Positions 18,377 through 27,235 of a stretch of DNA of 29,395 nt are shown here, piece after piece. The stretch lies in assembly GCA_003086555.1 (NCBI GenBank), contig QEFN01000010.1, positions 1 through 29,395 of the forward strand, read 5' to 3'. The position numbers and the translations under genes were made by a program. The DNA comes from Sulfolobus sp. SCGC AB-777_G06. GTDB taxonomy: Archaea > Thermoproteota > Thermoprotei_A > Sulfolobales > Sulfolobaceae. How positions within the stretch are numbered: the first letter of the stretch is position 1; each line of letters opens with the position of its first letter. Under the pieces are notes generated by a model. The model had not been told where the DNA came from and ran no database searches. It saw nothing but the letters and a program-made list of their open reading frames with translations.

Positions 18377-19462
18377 ATGCGTGCGGCTGTTCTCTTCAAC
18401 TATAAGGAGCCGTTAACAATTCAAGATATTCAGATAGACGAACCTAAAGATAACGAGGTCTTAGTACAAATTACAGCTACCGGTATGTGTCATTCTGACG
18501 TTAATGTATTTGTAGGTGCTACCCCAGTCCCACCTCCAGTAGTGGCAGGTCATGAAATAACCGGAGTAGTCAAGAAAGTGGGGAGAGGTGTTACGAGGGT
18601 AAAGGAGGGTGATAGAGTAGTTTCAGCTTTCATTCACCCGTGCGGAAAATGCAGAAATTGTATATCAGGAAAGGAAAACCTCTGTGAAACACAAGCCTCA
18701 GTCAGGCTTAAGGGAGTCATGTTTGACGGCACTACGAGATTAAAGTTGAAGGACGGTAGAGAAGTTCACACATTCTTAGGTGGGGGTTTTGCCGAATATG
18801 CGATAGTTCATGAGAACGCGTTAACGGTTGTCCCTGACGATATACCTCTTGAAAAGGCGGCACCTCTCGGGTGTGCTGGAATAACTGCTTATGGTGCCGT
18901 AAATAACGCGAAAATCGAGCCCGGGGAGACAGTAGCTGTAGTTGGAGTTGGTGGCGTAGGTCTTTCAGTGATACAATTGCTGAAGGCAAGTGGAGCTGGA
19001 AGAATAATTGCATTAGGTACGAAGAAATGGAAGCTTGAAAAAGCCATGGAGTTAGGAGCTACTGATGTTATTAATACTAAAGAATCTGATCCAGTAAAGA
19101 CCTTAAAACAGATTACGAACGGAGGACCTGATGTAGTTATTGAAGCTGCGGGGACTCAGGAGACTATTCAAATGGCTGTAGACGGAGTGAGGATAGGTGG
19201 AAGAGTTGTCTTAGTTGGACTACCTCCAGTTTCAGCACAAATTCCCTTAAGGATTGCTTCTATAGTTAGAGGTGGAATTACGATTATAGGTAATTACGGT
19301 GGTAGGCCTAGAGTAGATATGCCTAGGTTACTGGAGCTAGTAAGGTTAGGGAAGTATGATCCTAGCAAACTGGTAACTGGTAAGTTCAAGTTAGAAGAGA
19401 TCAATGAAGCTGTGAAGGTATTAGAAGAGGGCGAAGCTATAAGGAGTTTAATTGTACCATGA
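18377..19462 (+). CDS. adh: Zinc-dependent alcohol dehydrogenase (MDR superfamily)
   Basis: The 361-residue protein has the catalytic zinc ligands C38 (GMCHSDV), H59-E60 (VAGHE) and C166 ([11 protein letters not shown]), and the structural zinc site C89, C92, C95, C103. The dinucleotide loop is GVGGVG (190-195). The second strand ends ALGTKKWK rather than in the Asp usual for NAD-specific enzymes, which suggests NADP(H) or dual use. The substrate cannot be read. The ATG at 18377 matches the family start (MRAAVLF); a longer frame to 18332 would run through the palindrome and is rejected. Its stop overlaps the ATG of a HAD phosphatase (ATGA), so the two form an operon. Confidence 0.93.
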   Translation: MRAAVLFNYKEPLTIQDIQIDEPKDNEVLVQITATGMCHSDVNVFVGATPVPPPVVAGHEITGVVKKVGRGVTRVKEGDRVVSAFIHPCGKCRNCISGKENLCETQASVRLKGVMFDGTTRLKLKDGREVHTFLGGGFAEYAIVHENALTVVPDDIPLEKAAPLGCAGITAYGAVNNAKIEPGETVAVVGVGGVGLSVIQLLKASGAGRIIALGTKKWKLEKAMELGATDVINTKESDPVKTLKQITNGGPDVVIEAAGTQETIQMAVDGVRIGGRVVLVGLPPVSAQIPLRIASIVRGGITIIGNYGGRPRVDMPRLLELVRLGKYDPSKLVTGKFKLEEINEAVKVLEEGEAIRSLIVP

Positions 19463-20085
19463 CGATTTCCGCTGCTATTTTCGACCTTGATGGAACTCTT
19501 GCTAATACTGCCTTAATTCATAAAGAGGCATGGGAGATAGGGCTAAAAAAGTTAGGAATTGTTACGAATGTAAAAATCGAATATTTGCTAGGAAGAAAGA
19601 CGTCAGATATAGCTAAATTGCTTGCAGGTGAAAGATGGAAGGAACTAGTTGAAGTAAAAAATAAGGAGTATCTACAACTAGTAGAAACAAAAGCGGAAGC
19701 TACGAAATGCGCTAAACAAGTTATTTCTTATTTGATTCAAAAATCTGTTAAAATAGCTGTTGTTACTTCATCTAACAGAATCTCAGCTACGAAAGTCCTA
19801 AGTAAAATAGGAGTAAATTATGATGTTTTAGTCACGTCTGATGATGTAGTGAAAGGAAAACCTGATCCAGAGCCGATAGTAACCGCACTAAATAGTCTTG
19901 GTGTCATGCCGCATGAAAGTATCGGAGTAGGGGATACTGAGGTAGATGTAGAGGCTTATTATAATTCACGGCTTTCTCGTATATTTCTCGTGAAGTCTGG
20001 AGTACCTTTTAGCGAGGAGAAGGTCATGTCTAAAAACGCGATAATAATAGATTCTTTGTGTGAACTGTTTGAGTTAATTTCTTAA
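19459..20085 (+). CDS. HAD-superfamily hydrolase (phosphatase / beta-phosphoglucomutase-like)
   Basis: The 208-residue protein has all HAD motifs: [12 protein letters not shown] (nucleophile D9, D11); [12 protein letters not shown], the Lys of GKPDPEP; and [14 protein letters not shown] helical cap sits between motif I and II (about residues 16-85), as in the phosphoglycolate phosphatase / beta-phosphoglucomutase group. The substrate is not predictable. It is translationally coupled to adh by a 4-base overlap, hinting that a phosphorylated compound is dephosphorylated before or after the redox step. Confidence 0.9.
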   Translation: MTISAAIFDLDGTLANTALIHKEAWEIGLKKLGIVTNVKIEYLLGRKTSDIAKLLAGERWKELVEVKNKEYLQLVETKAEATKCAKQVISYLIQKSVKIAVVTSSNRISATKVLSKIGVNYDVLVTSDDVVKGKPDPEPIVTALNSLGVMPHESIGVGDTEVDVEAYYNSRLSRIFLVKSGVPFSEEKVMSKNAIIIDSLCELFELIS

Positions 20086-20106
20086 TCTTAACAGATAAAA
20101 TAGTAG

Positions 20107-20416
20107 ATGGTCGGGGAGGGTGGGGGGTCTAGCCAGCCCCTGTAACCCGCATGGCTTAATGCGGGCACCAGTAACTCCCATACCATAATACCTGTTACCT
20201 CCAGATCCTAGCCTAACGATGAGTGCCGCCCGATGGGGCGAGATAGTTGCGGGTCTTCCCTCTGGAGGGAGGGAAGATACCGCATTGACCGGGAGAATCG
20301 GCCAGGTCCGGAAGGGAGCAACCGTGCCCGGCTATCCGCGTTCATCGGTCACCGGCATGAGAAGGGCTAGGGAAAGTCTGGGGTAATAAGGGTTATGGTA
20401 TGGGAGAGCCGACCGC
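20107..20416 (+). ncRNA. Signal recognition particle 7S RNA
   Basis: The S domain is unmistakable: CCAGGTCCGGAAGGGAGCA (about 20302-20320), then ACCGTGCCCGG, is the SRP54-binding helix 8 asymmetric loop and GGAA tetraloop, with helix 6 (GACCGGGAGAATCGGCC) for SRP19 just before. The 5' part holds the Alu domain with TGTAACCCG and paired arms. The outer helix forms between GGTCGG (20109-20114) and CCGACC (20409-20414), which sets the ends to within a few bases. The length, ~310 bases, suits archaeal 7S RNA. With SRP54 and SRP19 it targets membrane proteins. A weak A/T-rich box near 20075-20090, in the end of the HAD gene, could be the promoter. Confidence 0.96.
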
Positions 20417-20419
20417 TAC

Positions 20420-20459
20420 AGTTTATTTTCCTTAACTATTTTATCTTTATTATTATTAG
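20420..20459 (+). terminator. T-rich terminator region after SRP RNA
   Basis: Several short T-runs (TTTATTTTCC, ATTTTATCTTTATTATTATT) follow the RNA directly, the usual form of an archaeal intrinsic terminator. Confidence 0.4.
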
Positions 20460-20481
20460 AAAAATAACAAATTATTTTGAA

Positions 20482-20529
20482 TTAAACTTAGTTAATTTAA
20501 ACTTAGGGGGGTTTTACATAGTTAATTTA
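20482..20529. repeat. Phased short direct repeats upstream of doxB
   Basis: TTAAACTTAG occurs at 20482-20491 and 20497-20506 (15-base period). TAGTTAATTTA occurs at 20489-20499 and 20519-20529 (30-base period). The second copy runs into the doxB TATA box. Such phased copies may be operator sites. Confidence 0.55.
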
Positions 20530-20563
20530 TAAAGTACAATCATTATAATGATAGTTGGAGTGA
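20524..20563 (+). promoter_or_regulatory. doxB promoter and ribosome binding site
   Basis: TTTATAAA (20526-20533) predicts a start near 20555. GGAGTGA (20557-20563) then forms a Shine-Dalgarno sequence five bases before the ATG at 20569. This favours that ATG over the one at 20548. Confidence 0.55.
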
Positions 20564-20568
20564 CGTAT

Positions 20569-22347
20569 ATGGGTCTGAGGAATTTAGTTGTTGCACTTTT
20601 CCAGTTAGACAAGGATTGGACTACAAGAATAGTAATGGGAATGTTAGTAATGGGTGTAATATGGGGATTGTTAGGTGTAATAGACTCTTTAATGGTTAGA
20701 CTCCAAGAGACTATGTGGACTACTTACGGTCTGTTACCATTATCTCCACAAGAATACTACGCAAGCATAACATTACATGCTGAAAGGGATCTGTTCGGAT
20801 TTGCACAACAAGTAATTTACGCAATCATCATATACTTTACAATCAAACTATTAAATCTACAGCCTAGAGCAAAGTGGCTGCTAAACGTGGCATTCATAGC
20901 GCTTAATATATCTATGATGTTCATGGAAGGCCCTATTTTATTAGTAAACCAACAAGGATTCGACAACTACTTCTCCGCTGGTTCTTGGTACTACTTATCT
21001 CCTATAGGTATACCCGGTTATTCTCTCTATGTAATTAGTCCGCTCTTTTTCATAGGATGGTTACTAAACGACGCATTCGTGTATCTTGGAGGAATATGGA
21101 TCATTTATCACTATTACCTAGCATCAAAGCAAAGTAAAGAGAAATTACCAGTTCCGCTAGTATTCTTCCTGATGATTATATTACTATTCATGATAGGTTA
21201 CTCTGGGGTAACTGTAGCTAATGTTTGGGATATACTAGCGTTTGCTGGTCTTGTAGGCTTAAATGCAATTGCAAATCAAATTGCATTCTGGATATTTGGC
21301 CATGCTGTAGTTTACATGGCATGGCTTCCAGCAGTAGCTGCAATGTACCTATTAATACCTACACTAGCTAACAAGCCTTTATATAGCGATAGAATGGCCA
21401 GAGTGGCCGCAGTACTATACTTAATATTCTCTAACAACATCCCAATTCATCACTTATACATGGTTAACTTGCCGATTGTTCTTAAAGTACTTCAGGAGAT
21501 ATTAACTTATGCAGTAACTGTACCTACCTTTATGACATTCCTTAACCTCTTTGCTACTGTAAAGGGTGCTGATGTGAAGTGGAACGTGATAACTGCCTTT
21601 ACAGTAACTGGCTGGGCTGGCTCGATATTTGCTGGTGTAACTGGAATCTCTAATGCTACAATTTCAGTTGACGCGATAATTCACAATACGGATTGGGTAG
21701 TAGGTCACTTCCATGCAATGATTTTGTTGGGTATAGTACCAGAGGCTATGGCAGTCCTATACTTCATGTTGCCAATGATGACTGGTAGGTCTTGGTATTC
21801 TATTAAAGCTGCATGGATTCATTTCTGGGGTTATTTAATAGGTTCAATATTGTTTGTCATAGGCATAGAGCTTGAAGGTCTAGATGGCGTAGTAAGAAGA
21901 GCTGAGATAATACCCAGAGTCCCATACTTAACTGATGCTGTGAACTTAGCTACTGCTGGTGCTCTTATAGCTGAGTTAGCTACTTTAGTATGGTTCCTGA
22001 ACCTCGTAATGACATTAGTTAAAGGAAAATTGTTGAGGGCTGAAGGCCTAGGCTTAGGTCAGCTGATCAACACTGTAGCAATGCAACTAGATTGGTCTAA
22101 TACCGGCATAAGTTTAAAAAGTCTTGAAAATACATTAAATACGAGATTTATGAGAAAAGCTTTATCAACGTGGTGGGGTCTTGCACTATTCGGAGGAATA
22201 TTGATCATAATAAGTGCTATACCTCTTGTGCTAGTCGGTAATGCATCGAAAGCATCTAACCCATTAGAATGGGCTTGGATTTCTTTATTAACACTTGGTG
22301 TCATTTTAGCTGGTGTTAGCTCATTAAAGGGAGCTAACACAGTTTAA
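20569..22347 (+). CDS. doxB: Terminal quinol oxidase subunit I (DoxB, heme-copper oxidase)
   Basis: This polytopic protein (592 residues) has the heme-copper oxidase ligands: H70 in [12 protein letters not shown]245 and Y249 in FGHAVVYM (CuB ligand and cross-link tyrosine), H294-H295 (PIHHLY), and H380 and H382 (VGHFHAM). It is the catalytic subunit reducing O2 to water in the plasma membrane. The typical GHPEVY glutamate of the D-channel is replaced (V247), as known for the Acidianus ambivalens aa3 quinol oxidase. Gene order doxB-doxC-doxE supports the assignment. Starting at 20548 would add seven residues; the Shine-Dalgarno at 20557 favours 20569. It is followed by a 66-base gap to doxC. 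Confidence 0.94.
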   Translation: MGLRNLVVALFQLDKDWTTRIVMGMLVMGVIWGLLGVIDSLMVRLQETMWTTYGLLPLSPQEYYASITLHAERDLFGFAQQVIYAIIIYFTIKLLNLQPRAKWLLNVAFIALNISMMFMEGPILLVNQQGFDNYFSAGSWYYLSPIGIPGYSLYVISPLFFIGWLLNDAFVYLGGIWIIYHYYLASKQSKEKLPVPLVFFLMIILLFMIGYSGVTVANVWDILAFAGLVGLNAIANQIAFWIFGHAVVYMAWLPAVAAMYLLIPTLANKPLYSDRMARVAAVLYLIFSNNIPIHHLYMVNLPIVLKVLQEILTYAVTVPTFMTFLNLFATVKGADVKWNVITAFTVTGWAGSIFAGVTGISNATISVDAIIHNTDWVVGHFHAMILLGIVPEAMAVLYFMLPMMTGRSWYSIKAAWIHFWGYLIGSILFVIGIELEGLDGVVRRAEIIPRVPYLTDAVNLATAGALIAELATLVWFLNLVMTLVKGKLLRAEGLGLGQLINTVAMQLDWSNTGISLKSLENTLNTRFMRKALSTWWGLALFGGILIIISAIPLVLVGNASKASNPLEWAWISLLTLGVILAGVSSLKGANTV

Positions 22348-22378
22348 AGGGAATAGTTACTTTTTTATTATATGAAGT

Positions 22379-22413
22379 TTATTTTAAAAGTTGTAAAAAA
22401 TTGGGGTGATTGA
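22379..22413 (+). promoter_or_regulatory. Possible separate promoter and RBS of doxC
   Basis: The doxB-doxC gap holds a T-run (22362-22367), a TTTTAAAAG box (about 22382-22390) and a strong Shine-Dalgarno GGGGTGAT before the ATG at 22414. doxC may be transcribed both with doxB and alone. Confidence 0.4.
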
Positions 22414-23499
22414 ATGGTTAGTAAAGAACAATACGAGTGGATTTGGACTGGATTTGCTATTGTGCTTCTTGCAATAGCTGTAGTTACCACGTTACCTCAA
22501 GTTTTTACAGTAGGTGGAGATGCAGCAGTAGTAACTCATGATATTCCGAGTAGTGTTCCTCCCTCTGATGTTATTACCACAACCGTAAATGCAATGCAAT
22601 ACGTATTTACTGTTAGCGAGCACGGGGGCGGTATAAACTCTGAATTAGTCTTACCTAATGGTTCAACATTACCGTTCTACTATAATTTAATGGTAGTTCA
22701 TCCAGGTCAATATCTTAACATGACAATGTATGCGGTTCGGGGTAAGACTGCAACGGAAAACATATATATACCGGTATACAACGCTAAATATGTAGTTGAT
22801 ACCCAGATTGTCCCTGGCCTAACGCAGTATGCTGTGTGGTATGCCGAAAATGTTAGCGGATATCCAATAGCTTGTGGAGCGTATGCCTTTATGAGCGGAG
22901 AATATGACGGTCCTTGGTTCTCTTATCAGGTAGGTGAAATATTAGTGATACCACAGTCTGGTTACGCTTCTCCAGCTGCAATCCAGAGGTATATCACAGC
23001 ATCAAATATTGCTCATACCAGTGCTTTGGTTGGTGATCCTTATAATCCACCAATAATAGTTGAGAACTCTCCAAACCCTGTACTTACAGTTGTCTCTGAT
23101 AAATATGCTGCATTTAACGACAGTATACCTGGGCCAACGTTTGTAGTTAATGCAAATTCCACTGTAACAATGAACATAATAATTCCAACTCCATCTGGAG
23201 ATCATAACTGGCTAAATAACTATTCAACTACCGGTGTAGCTTCTCCCATTACGGACTTATACGTTGATGTGTATGCTGTATGGTGGAACGGTACTATAAC
23301 TCCAGCTGCTACTCCTCAGAAGATACAGTACAATACTCCAATGACATTCACCTTCACTGCTAAGGCTCCAGCTTACGTATATGGAATAATTTATCCGGCA
23401 TTCTATAATTATGATTTAGACGGAATGTCTAATTCACTTACTGGAGAAGATATGGGTTATGTTATGTCCTTATGGGGAACTGTTATTGTTGAGGGGTGA
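22414..23499 (+). CDS. doxC: Terminal quinol oxidase subunit II (DoxC)
   Basis: The 361-residue protein has one N-terminal membrane anchor (about 9-31, WTGFAIVLLAIAVVTT) followed by a large extracytoplasmic domain with several N-x-S/T sites typical of exported Sulfolobales proteins. A C-terminal cupredoxin-like region (FTAKAPAYVYGIIYPAFYN...GTVIVEG) is present, but the CxxxC and histidine ligands of a CuA centre are absent; only one cysteine (YPIACGAY) is seen in the domain. This agrees with a quinol rather than cytochrome c oxidase. It lies between doxB and doxE, 5 bases before the latter. Confidence 0.9.
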   Translation: MVSKEQYEWIWTGFAIVLLAIAVVTTLPQVFTVGGDAAVVTHDIPSSVPPSDVITTTVNAMQYVFTVSEHGGGINSELVLPNGSTLPFYYNLMVVHPGQYLNMTMYAVRGKTATENIYIPVYNAKYVVDTQIVPGLTQYAVWYAENVSGYPIACGAYAFMSGEYDGPWFSYQVGEILVIPQSGYASPAAIQRYITASNIAHTSALVGDPYNPPIIVENSPNPVLTVVSDKYAAFNDSIPGPTFVVNANSTVTMNIIIPTPSGDHNWLNNYSTTGVASPITDLYVDVYAVWWNGTITPAATPQKIQYNTPMTFTFTAKAPAYVYGIIYPAFYNYDLDGMSNSLTGEDMGYVMSLWGTVIVEG

Positions 23500-23504
23500 A
23501 ATAA

Positions 23505-23705
23505 ATGGTCAGTTTCTTTAAACTCTTAACTTTAGGATATGTCTTAGCTATAGCAGGGCTAGTATGGGAGATAACTGAAATAACTTTACATGCTGTTGCA
23601 GTGCCCTATGTATTGCCGTTTACTGTATCGGCGTTTATAGGGATGATTGCCTACTATCTATTCGTTTACTTTGCTCCAGCAGATGAGAAAGAGTCTAAAG
23701 ACTAA
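23505..23705 (+). CDS. doxE: Terminal quinol oxidase small subunit (DoxE)
   Basis: The 66-residue protein is almost wholly hydrophobic, with two membrane segments (about 8-28 and 33-54) and a charged tail (ADEKESKD). Size and position behind doxC match the ~7 kDa DoxE of A. ambivalens. A GGGGTGA ribosome binding site, overlapping the doxC stop, precedes the ATG. The stop overlaps the convergent tatD stop by 4 bases, so no doxF-like gene follows here. Confidence 0.87.
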   Translation: MVSFFKLLTLGYVLAIAGLVWEITEITLHAVAVPYVLPFTVSAFIGMIAYYLFVYFAPADEKESKD

Positions 23706-24430
23706 GGTAATATTTTTTCTCTGAAATTTTTCCTTATTCTTTGAATAACTTCTTTCTCTTCAATTTTCTTTAATTCGCTTATCTTTTTAATTGTTAAAGA
23801 CACGTTACAAGGTTTATTCCTTACGTATTTTTCGGGACCGAGAAATGGGGAATCCGTTTCCGTCATTAGATAATCTAAGTCAATCTCTTTTACTATCTCT
23901 TGCCTGTATTTATCCCTTATTAGTACTGGAGGTACTGAAATAAGACCACCGAGATCAAGTATTCTTTTTGCGTCTCTAATACTACCTTCATAAGCATGAA
24001 TAACGAAACGAACCTTGTAAGATGGTAATAAGGTGAGCAAATCATTTATCCCTCCTCTGACGTGGATTATAGAAGTTTTTCTATGTTTTTCAGCTCTCTC
24101 TAGAAAGAGAGAAAGAACCTTAATTTGGTTCTTTCTTAATTCACTATCCTTTATCCAATAATAATCAAGACCTATTTCACTTATGATTTTAGCATTGTTT
24201 GTCAGCTCCAGGCATTTCTCTATCTCATTTTCCTTATCTTTAATGAATTCTGGATGGAAACCTACAGCAGCTATAACGTTCTTATATTTCTTTTCTAGTT
24301 CTAAACCTTTAAGATTACTTTCTAGATCTACTCCTGCATTTACAATTGTTATCTCACATTCATTTACTATCGCATCTCTATCCTGATCAAATTCCTTTGA
24401 GTCTATATGAGCATGGACATCGATGTACAT
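23702..24430 (-). CDS. tatD: TatD-family metal-dependent hydrolase (DNase-like)
   Basis: This 242-residue amidohydrolase-fold protein has the metal ligands of TatD: H6 and H8 in YIDVHAHID, the glutamate in ISEIGLDYYW, His in SIIHVRGG, His in RFVIHAYEGS and Asp in TETDSPFLGPEK. Family members are Mg-dependent 3'-5' DNases or D-aminoacyl hydrolases; the substrate in archaea is unproved. It is slightly shorter than bacterial TatD (about 260). A TTTTTATTG box centred ~26 bases upstream of the ATG suggests a leaderless transcript. It is convergent with doxE. Confidence 0.88.
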   Translation of the reverse strand: MYIDVHAHIDSKEFDQDRDAIVNECEITIVNAGVDLESNLKGLELEKKYKNVIAAVGFHPEFIKDKENEIEKCLELTNNAKIISEIGLDYYWIKDSELRKNQIKVLSLFLERAEKHRKTSIIHVRGGINDLLTLLPSYKVRFVIHAYEGSIRDAKRILDLGGLISVPPVLIRDKYRQEIVKEIDLDYLMTETDSPFLGPEKYVRNKPCNVSLTIKKISELKKIEEKEVIQRIRKNFREKILP

Positions 24431-24497
24431 AAATAGACATACATAGGAGCAATAAAAATGATTTATGAAAAAGAATGTATTACAAAGAATAAAGATA

Positions 24498-24662
24498 TTA
24501 CTTCCAAGGTTCCTTAAGTACTTGTATCTTTACTACATTTTCGTTTTCGTCGTAGATCACTCTAACTAGATCTCCTTCTTTTATCTGGAATTTTTGTCTT
24601 ATTTTAGCCGGTATTGTCACCTGATAGTTGCGTGAAACTTTAACTATTTCCTCTACACTCAT
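24498..24662 (-). CDS. AbrB/SpoVT-type DNA-binding protein, 54 residues
   Basis: Reading the minus strand from the ATG at 24662 gives MSVEEIVKVSRNYQVTIPAK, continuing IRQKFQIKEGDLVRVIYD and ending EPWK. The pattern VSRxYQVTIPAKIRxxFxIKEGD is the swapped-hairpin AbrB fold; these dimers bind DNA as transition-state regulators or as antitoxins. A GGAGG Shine-Dalgarno (24672-24676) and a TATA-like TTTTAAATT (about 24697-24705) precede it. No toxin partner (for example a PIN protein) is adjacent, so a free-standing regulator is more likely. It lies 67 bases upstream of tatD on the same strand. Confidence 0.85.
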   Translation of the reverse strand: MSVEEIVKVSRNYQVTIPAKIRQKFQIKEGDLVRVIYDENENVVKIQVLKEPWK

Positions 24663-24868
24663 TTGATTTACCTCCAATTTATCATATTAGTGCACTCAAT
24701 TTAAAACTTTACTATAGTGATGAAAAGTCAGATTTAAATAAGATTATTAATATTACCACAAATAAGAGTAGAATTAGTTTTGTATAATAACTCTATTTTA
24801 ATAATCTCTGACATAATTTATGAATAGAAAGTATATCTGTCTTGTATTATGAGAAAAATTTTATTGTG

Positions 24869-24906
24869 AAAAAATATAAATACTTGCATGATAAGAATCA
24901 TAAATT
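24869..24906 (+). promoter_or_regulatory. Promoter of the Lrs14-like gene with inverted repeat
   Basis: ATATAAAT (24874-24881) follows a purine-rich BRE-like stretch and predicts transcription from about 24904. ATGAT-AAGA-ATCAT (24888-24901), a 5-base inverted repeat, lies between the box and the start, where a bound repressor would block initiation. The rest of the gap 24663-24868 is A/T-rich with no gene seen. Confidence 0.5.
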
Positions 24907-24915
24907 GTGATACAA

Positions 24916-25335
24916 ATGTCTCAAACACATATTTCTGGTGCTAGAGTAAAGCTACCTTCAGGAAAAGATGCGGGACTAGTAGATATACTATCTTTCTGCT
25001 ATGGGCTATCCGAAACAGACGTACAAGTACTAGTTGCCTTGGCTAAGGCTGATGCTAAAGGGACTGAGGATCTTGAGGAAGATCTAAAGCTCTCAAAGGC
25101 TTCGATCAACAGAAGTTTAAATAAATTACTCGAAATGGGTCTTGTTATGAGGATAAAAGAACCTGGAAATAAGGCTGGCAGGCCAAGATATCTGTATAAG
25201 ACAAGAGGATATAAGGAACTCAAAGAGAAAATCCTTGAAGATATAAGGAATTGTGCCGAAAGTATGGCAAAGCTTGTAGATCAGGAGTTCAGTATCTCAG
25301 AGACCTCGGAAAATATAGCGAGTGCTCAAAATTAA
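24916..25335 (+). CDS. Lrs14-like winged-helix transcription regulator
   Basis: The protein (139 residues from this start, MSQTHISGARVKLPSG) is a winged helix-turn-helix regulator: LSETDVQVLVALAKA, recognition helix region LKLSKASINRSLNKLLEMGLVMR, a wing with GRPRYLYKT, and a C-terminal coiled helix for dimerisation (ELKEKILEDIRNCAESMAKL). This is the crenarchaeal Lrs14 group, abundant in Sulfolobales, with roles in biofilm and motility control and often autoregulation. I cannot say which paralogue; gene order next to dox genes recalls one of the studied S. acidocaldarius members. A GTG at 24907 would add three residues. The end overlaps the convergent amidohydrolase by 4 bases. Confidence 0.88.
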   Translation: MSQTHISGARVKLPSGKDAGLVDILSFCYGLSETDVQVLVALAKADAKGTEDLEEDLKLSKASINRSLNKLLEMGLVMRIKEPGNKAGRPRYLYKTRGYKELKEKILEDIRNCAESMAKLVDQEFSISETSENIASAQN

Positions 25336-26594
25336 GATGGATTTGTAGAATCTAAGTAGCTATTTTCGAGTAATTTTACCTTCTCAGTTAGACTTCTCTG
25401 GATATTGTCCTTATCATGAATGATACCGTTAATTATCACCTTACTTACGTATCTACCGTCTGCATAGTAAACCAAATGAGAGAAGAGTTTGTCTTGTGAA
25501 AGAGGGTAAACAAAATGACTGTCAATCAGAACCAAGTCACCAACGTATCCTTCCTTTATTAACCCTCCTTTAATTCCCAATAATCTATAGCCGTTTATTG
25601 TACTAGACCGGAATAGGTCAATTGCTTTGGTTTCCACATTCCAATACATCTGTCTCTGAAGTAATACACCGATTTTCATTTCCTGAAACATGTCTAGTGA
25701 ATTATTACTTGCTGCACCGTCAGTTCCTAAGGTAATGTTAACACCATTTTTTAGCATTTCTTTGAACGGAAAGCTACCTCCGGTGGCGAGTTTCATATTC
25801 GATGTGGGACAGTAAGTAACGGTGGAACCATTTCTCTTAATAGTCTCTATTTCCCAGCTCGTTACCCAGCCTAGATGAACCATCTGAAGTTTCTGGTTAA
25901 CTAATCCGAGTTTAGCTAGATACTCAACGGGAAATAATCCATTTCTCTTCTTAATAGTATAGAGTTCTTTTCTAGTTTCTGATACGTGTATATGTATCCA
26001 AGTTTGTAGCTCTTCAGCTAACTGTTTTGCAATTTTCAGAGTATTTTCCGATACAGCGTAAATGCTATGTACGTTAATTATGGGTACAAAATACTCGTTC
26101 TTTTTTAACCTCCTTTGTTTTTTATCGATCTCGTATGGGTCGAATAAACTATCTAAAAAAGTGTATCCTGCAAAAGCTCTTATCTTGTATTTCTCAGCTA
26201 GTTCCGCTACTTGATCTGGATTAAAGTACATATCTACAAAAGATGTCGTCCCATTCCCTAGCATTTCGAGAATAGCAAGCTCACTTCCAATTTTCATTAA
26301 CTCTTTTGTAAATTTGGTTTTCTCAAATTCCCATATCTTGTTTAACCAATCTTCGAGTTCAGCATCATCATAATAACCTCTTAGGACTGTCATCGGGGAA
26401 TGAGTATGTGAATTTACCAGACCAGGGATTGCAATATAGTCAGAGCAATCTATCTCATCTCCCTCTAATTCCCTACCGATACTTTTAATCCTACCATTCT
26501 GAATTACTATATTCTCGTTCTTTCTTATCTCACCGGTAGGATTTACAATATACCTGCAGTTCCTCAACGTATATGTGTTATTACGAATCTCCAC
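25332..26594 (-). CDS. Amidohydrolase, 5-methylthioadenosine/S-adenosylhomocysteine deaminase type
   Basis: The 420-residue protein has a small beta-sandwich part at the ends and a metal-dependent TIM barrel: H63 and H65 ([18 protein letters not shown]), [18 protein letters not shown] and [15 protein letters not shown] with the catalytic Asp. [12 protein letters not shown]...W and GTDGAASNN are shared by the TRZ/ATZ, SAH deaminase and methylthioadenosine deaminase group; the exact purine or pterin substrate is unproved. It starts at GTG (26594), 31 bases inside the 3' end of dph6, so the two are transcribed together. Confidence 0.85.
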   Translation of the reverse strand: MEIRNNTYTLRNCRYIVNPTGEIRKNENIVIQNGRIKSIGRELEGDEIDCSDYIAIPGLVNSHTHSPMTVLRGYYDDAELEDWLNKIWEFEKTKFTKELMKIGSELAILEMLGNGTTSFVDMYFNPDQVAELAEKYKIRAFAGYTFLDSLFDPYEIDKKQRRLKKNEYFVPIINVHSIYAVSENTLKIAKQLAEELQTWIHIHVSETRKELYTIKKRNGLFPVEYLAKLGLVNQKLQMVHLGWVTSWEIETIKRNGSTVTYCPTSNMKLATGGSFPFKEMLKNGVNITLGTDGAASNNSLDMFQEMKIGVLLQRQMYWNVETKAIDLFRSSTINGYRLLGIKGGLIKEGYVGDLVLIDSHFVYPLSQDKLFSHLVYYADGRYVSKVIINGIIHDKDNIQRSLTEKVKLLENSYLDSTNPS

Positions 26595-27235
26595 TCGTAT
26601 TCACTTATCTTAATTTTCTCGCCTTCTACCTTTAATTCTCTTTTAAAAAGTGGGGCATACACTACGAATGTCTCGGCCTCTCCTCCCTCGAAAGCCGGAT
26701 TGAAACCGTATTTTTCAGCGGCTTTAATTATGTTCTCGACGTCTTGGCTTTCTATAACTTTACCCACTAGCTCAAACGGGAAACCGTAAGCAGAGGCGGA
26801 TGTTACAATAAATTTAAAACCGTCTCTTATTAACTCCCTCATATACTCCTTTTGATCTTTCCTCCATAAGGGCGAGTAAGTTTTCAGTCCAAGTTCTTCC
26901 GATATTATATTTATGTTCAGCCTTTGGTAATCCGAAAGCAATGCTCCTGTTATTATTCCCTCTATCCCTTTTACCTCTTTAGCTAATTTTAAAGCTTGTT
27001 TTAGATCGTTCAATTCCTTGTCTTTTTCTCCAGATGTATGATATTGAATTATGTCCAGACCTAACACTTCAGCTTGATATTTAGTAAACTCAACATTAGG
27101 GACTTGAAACATCCATGAATAGTCCTTTCTCGGAAGGAGAGTTATAAGACAAGTTACTTCAAAACCTTTGAATACACCCCAATGAAGTGCGAAAGTACTA
27201 TCCTTTCCACCGGAGAAGAGAGTACAAACTCTCAT
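26564..27235 (-). CDS. dph6: Diphthine--ammonia ligase (Dph6, ATP pyrophosphatase)
   Basis: The 223-residue protein is a PP-loop ATPase: [14 protein letters not shown] (SGGKDS at 8-13), [25 protein letters not shown], and a C-terminal [18 protein letters not shown]. This is the DUF71/Dph6 family, which amidates diphthine on elongation factor 2 as the last step of diphthamide synthesis. Length and motifs match the single-domain archaeal form. Its ATG overlaps the stop of the upstream methyltransferase (ATGA) and its 3' end overlaps the amidohydrolase by 31 bases. Confidence 0.92.
   Translation of the reverse strand: MRVCTLFSGGKDSTFALHWGVFKGFEVTCLITLLPRKDYSWMFQVPNVEFTKYQAEVLGLDIIQYHTSGEKDKELNDLKQALKLAKEVKGIEGIITGALLSDYQRLNINIISEELGLKTYSPLWRKDQKEYMRELIRDGFKFIVTSASAYGFPFELVGKVIESQDVENIIKAAEKYGFNPAFEGGEAETFVVYAPLFKRELKVEGEKIKISEYEWRFVITHIR

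Noticed and set aside
18202..20416. Integration of a mobile element at the tRNA-Ser or SRP RNA gene, carrying adh and the HAD gene.
   Set aside because: No duplicated tRNA 3' end, integrase or terminal repeat is visible, and codon use of the two genes looks like their neighbours.
24498..24662. The AbrB-type gene as an antitoxin of a toxin-antitoxin pair.
   Set aside because: No PIN or other toxin-like frame is adjacent; tatD and the Lrs14-like gene are unrelated to known toxins.
24717..24811. A C/D box small RNA (GTGATGA at 24717-24723 and CTGA at 24808-24811).
   Set aside because: The distance of ~95 bases is too long for an archaeal C/D RNA and no internal D' and C' boxes are seen; the region is simply A/T-rich.
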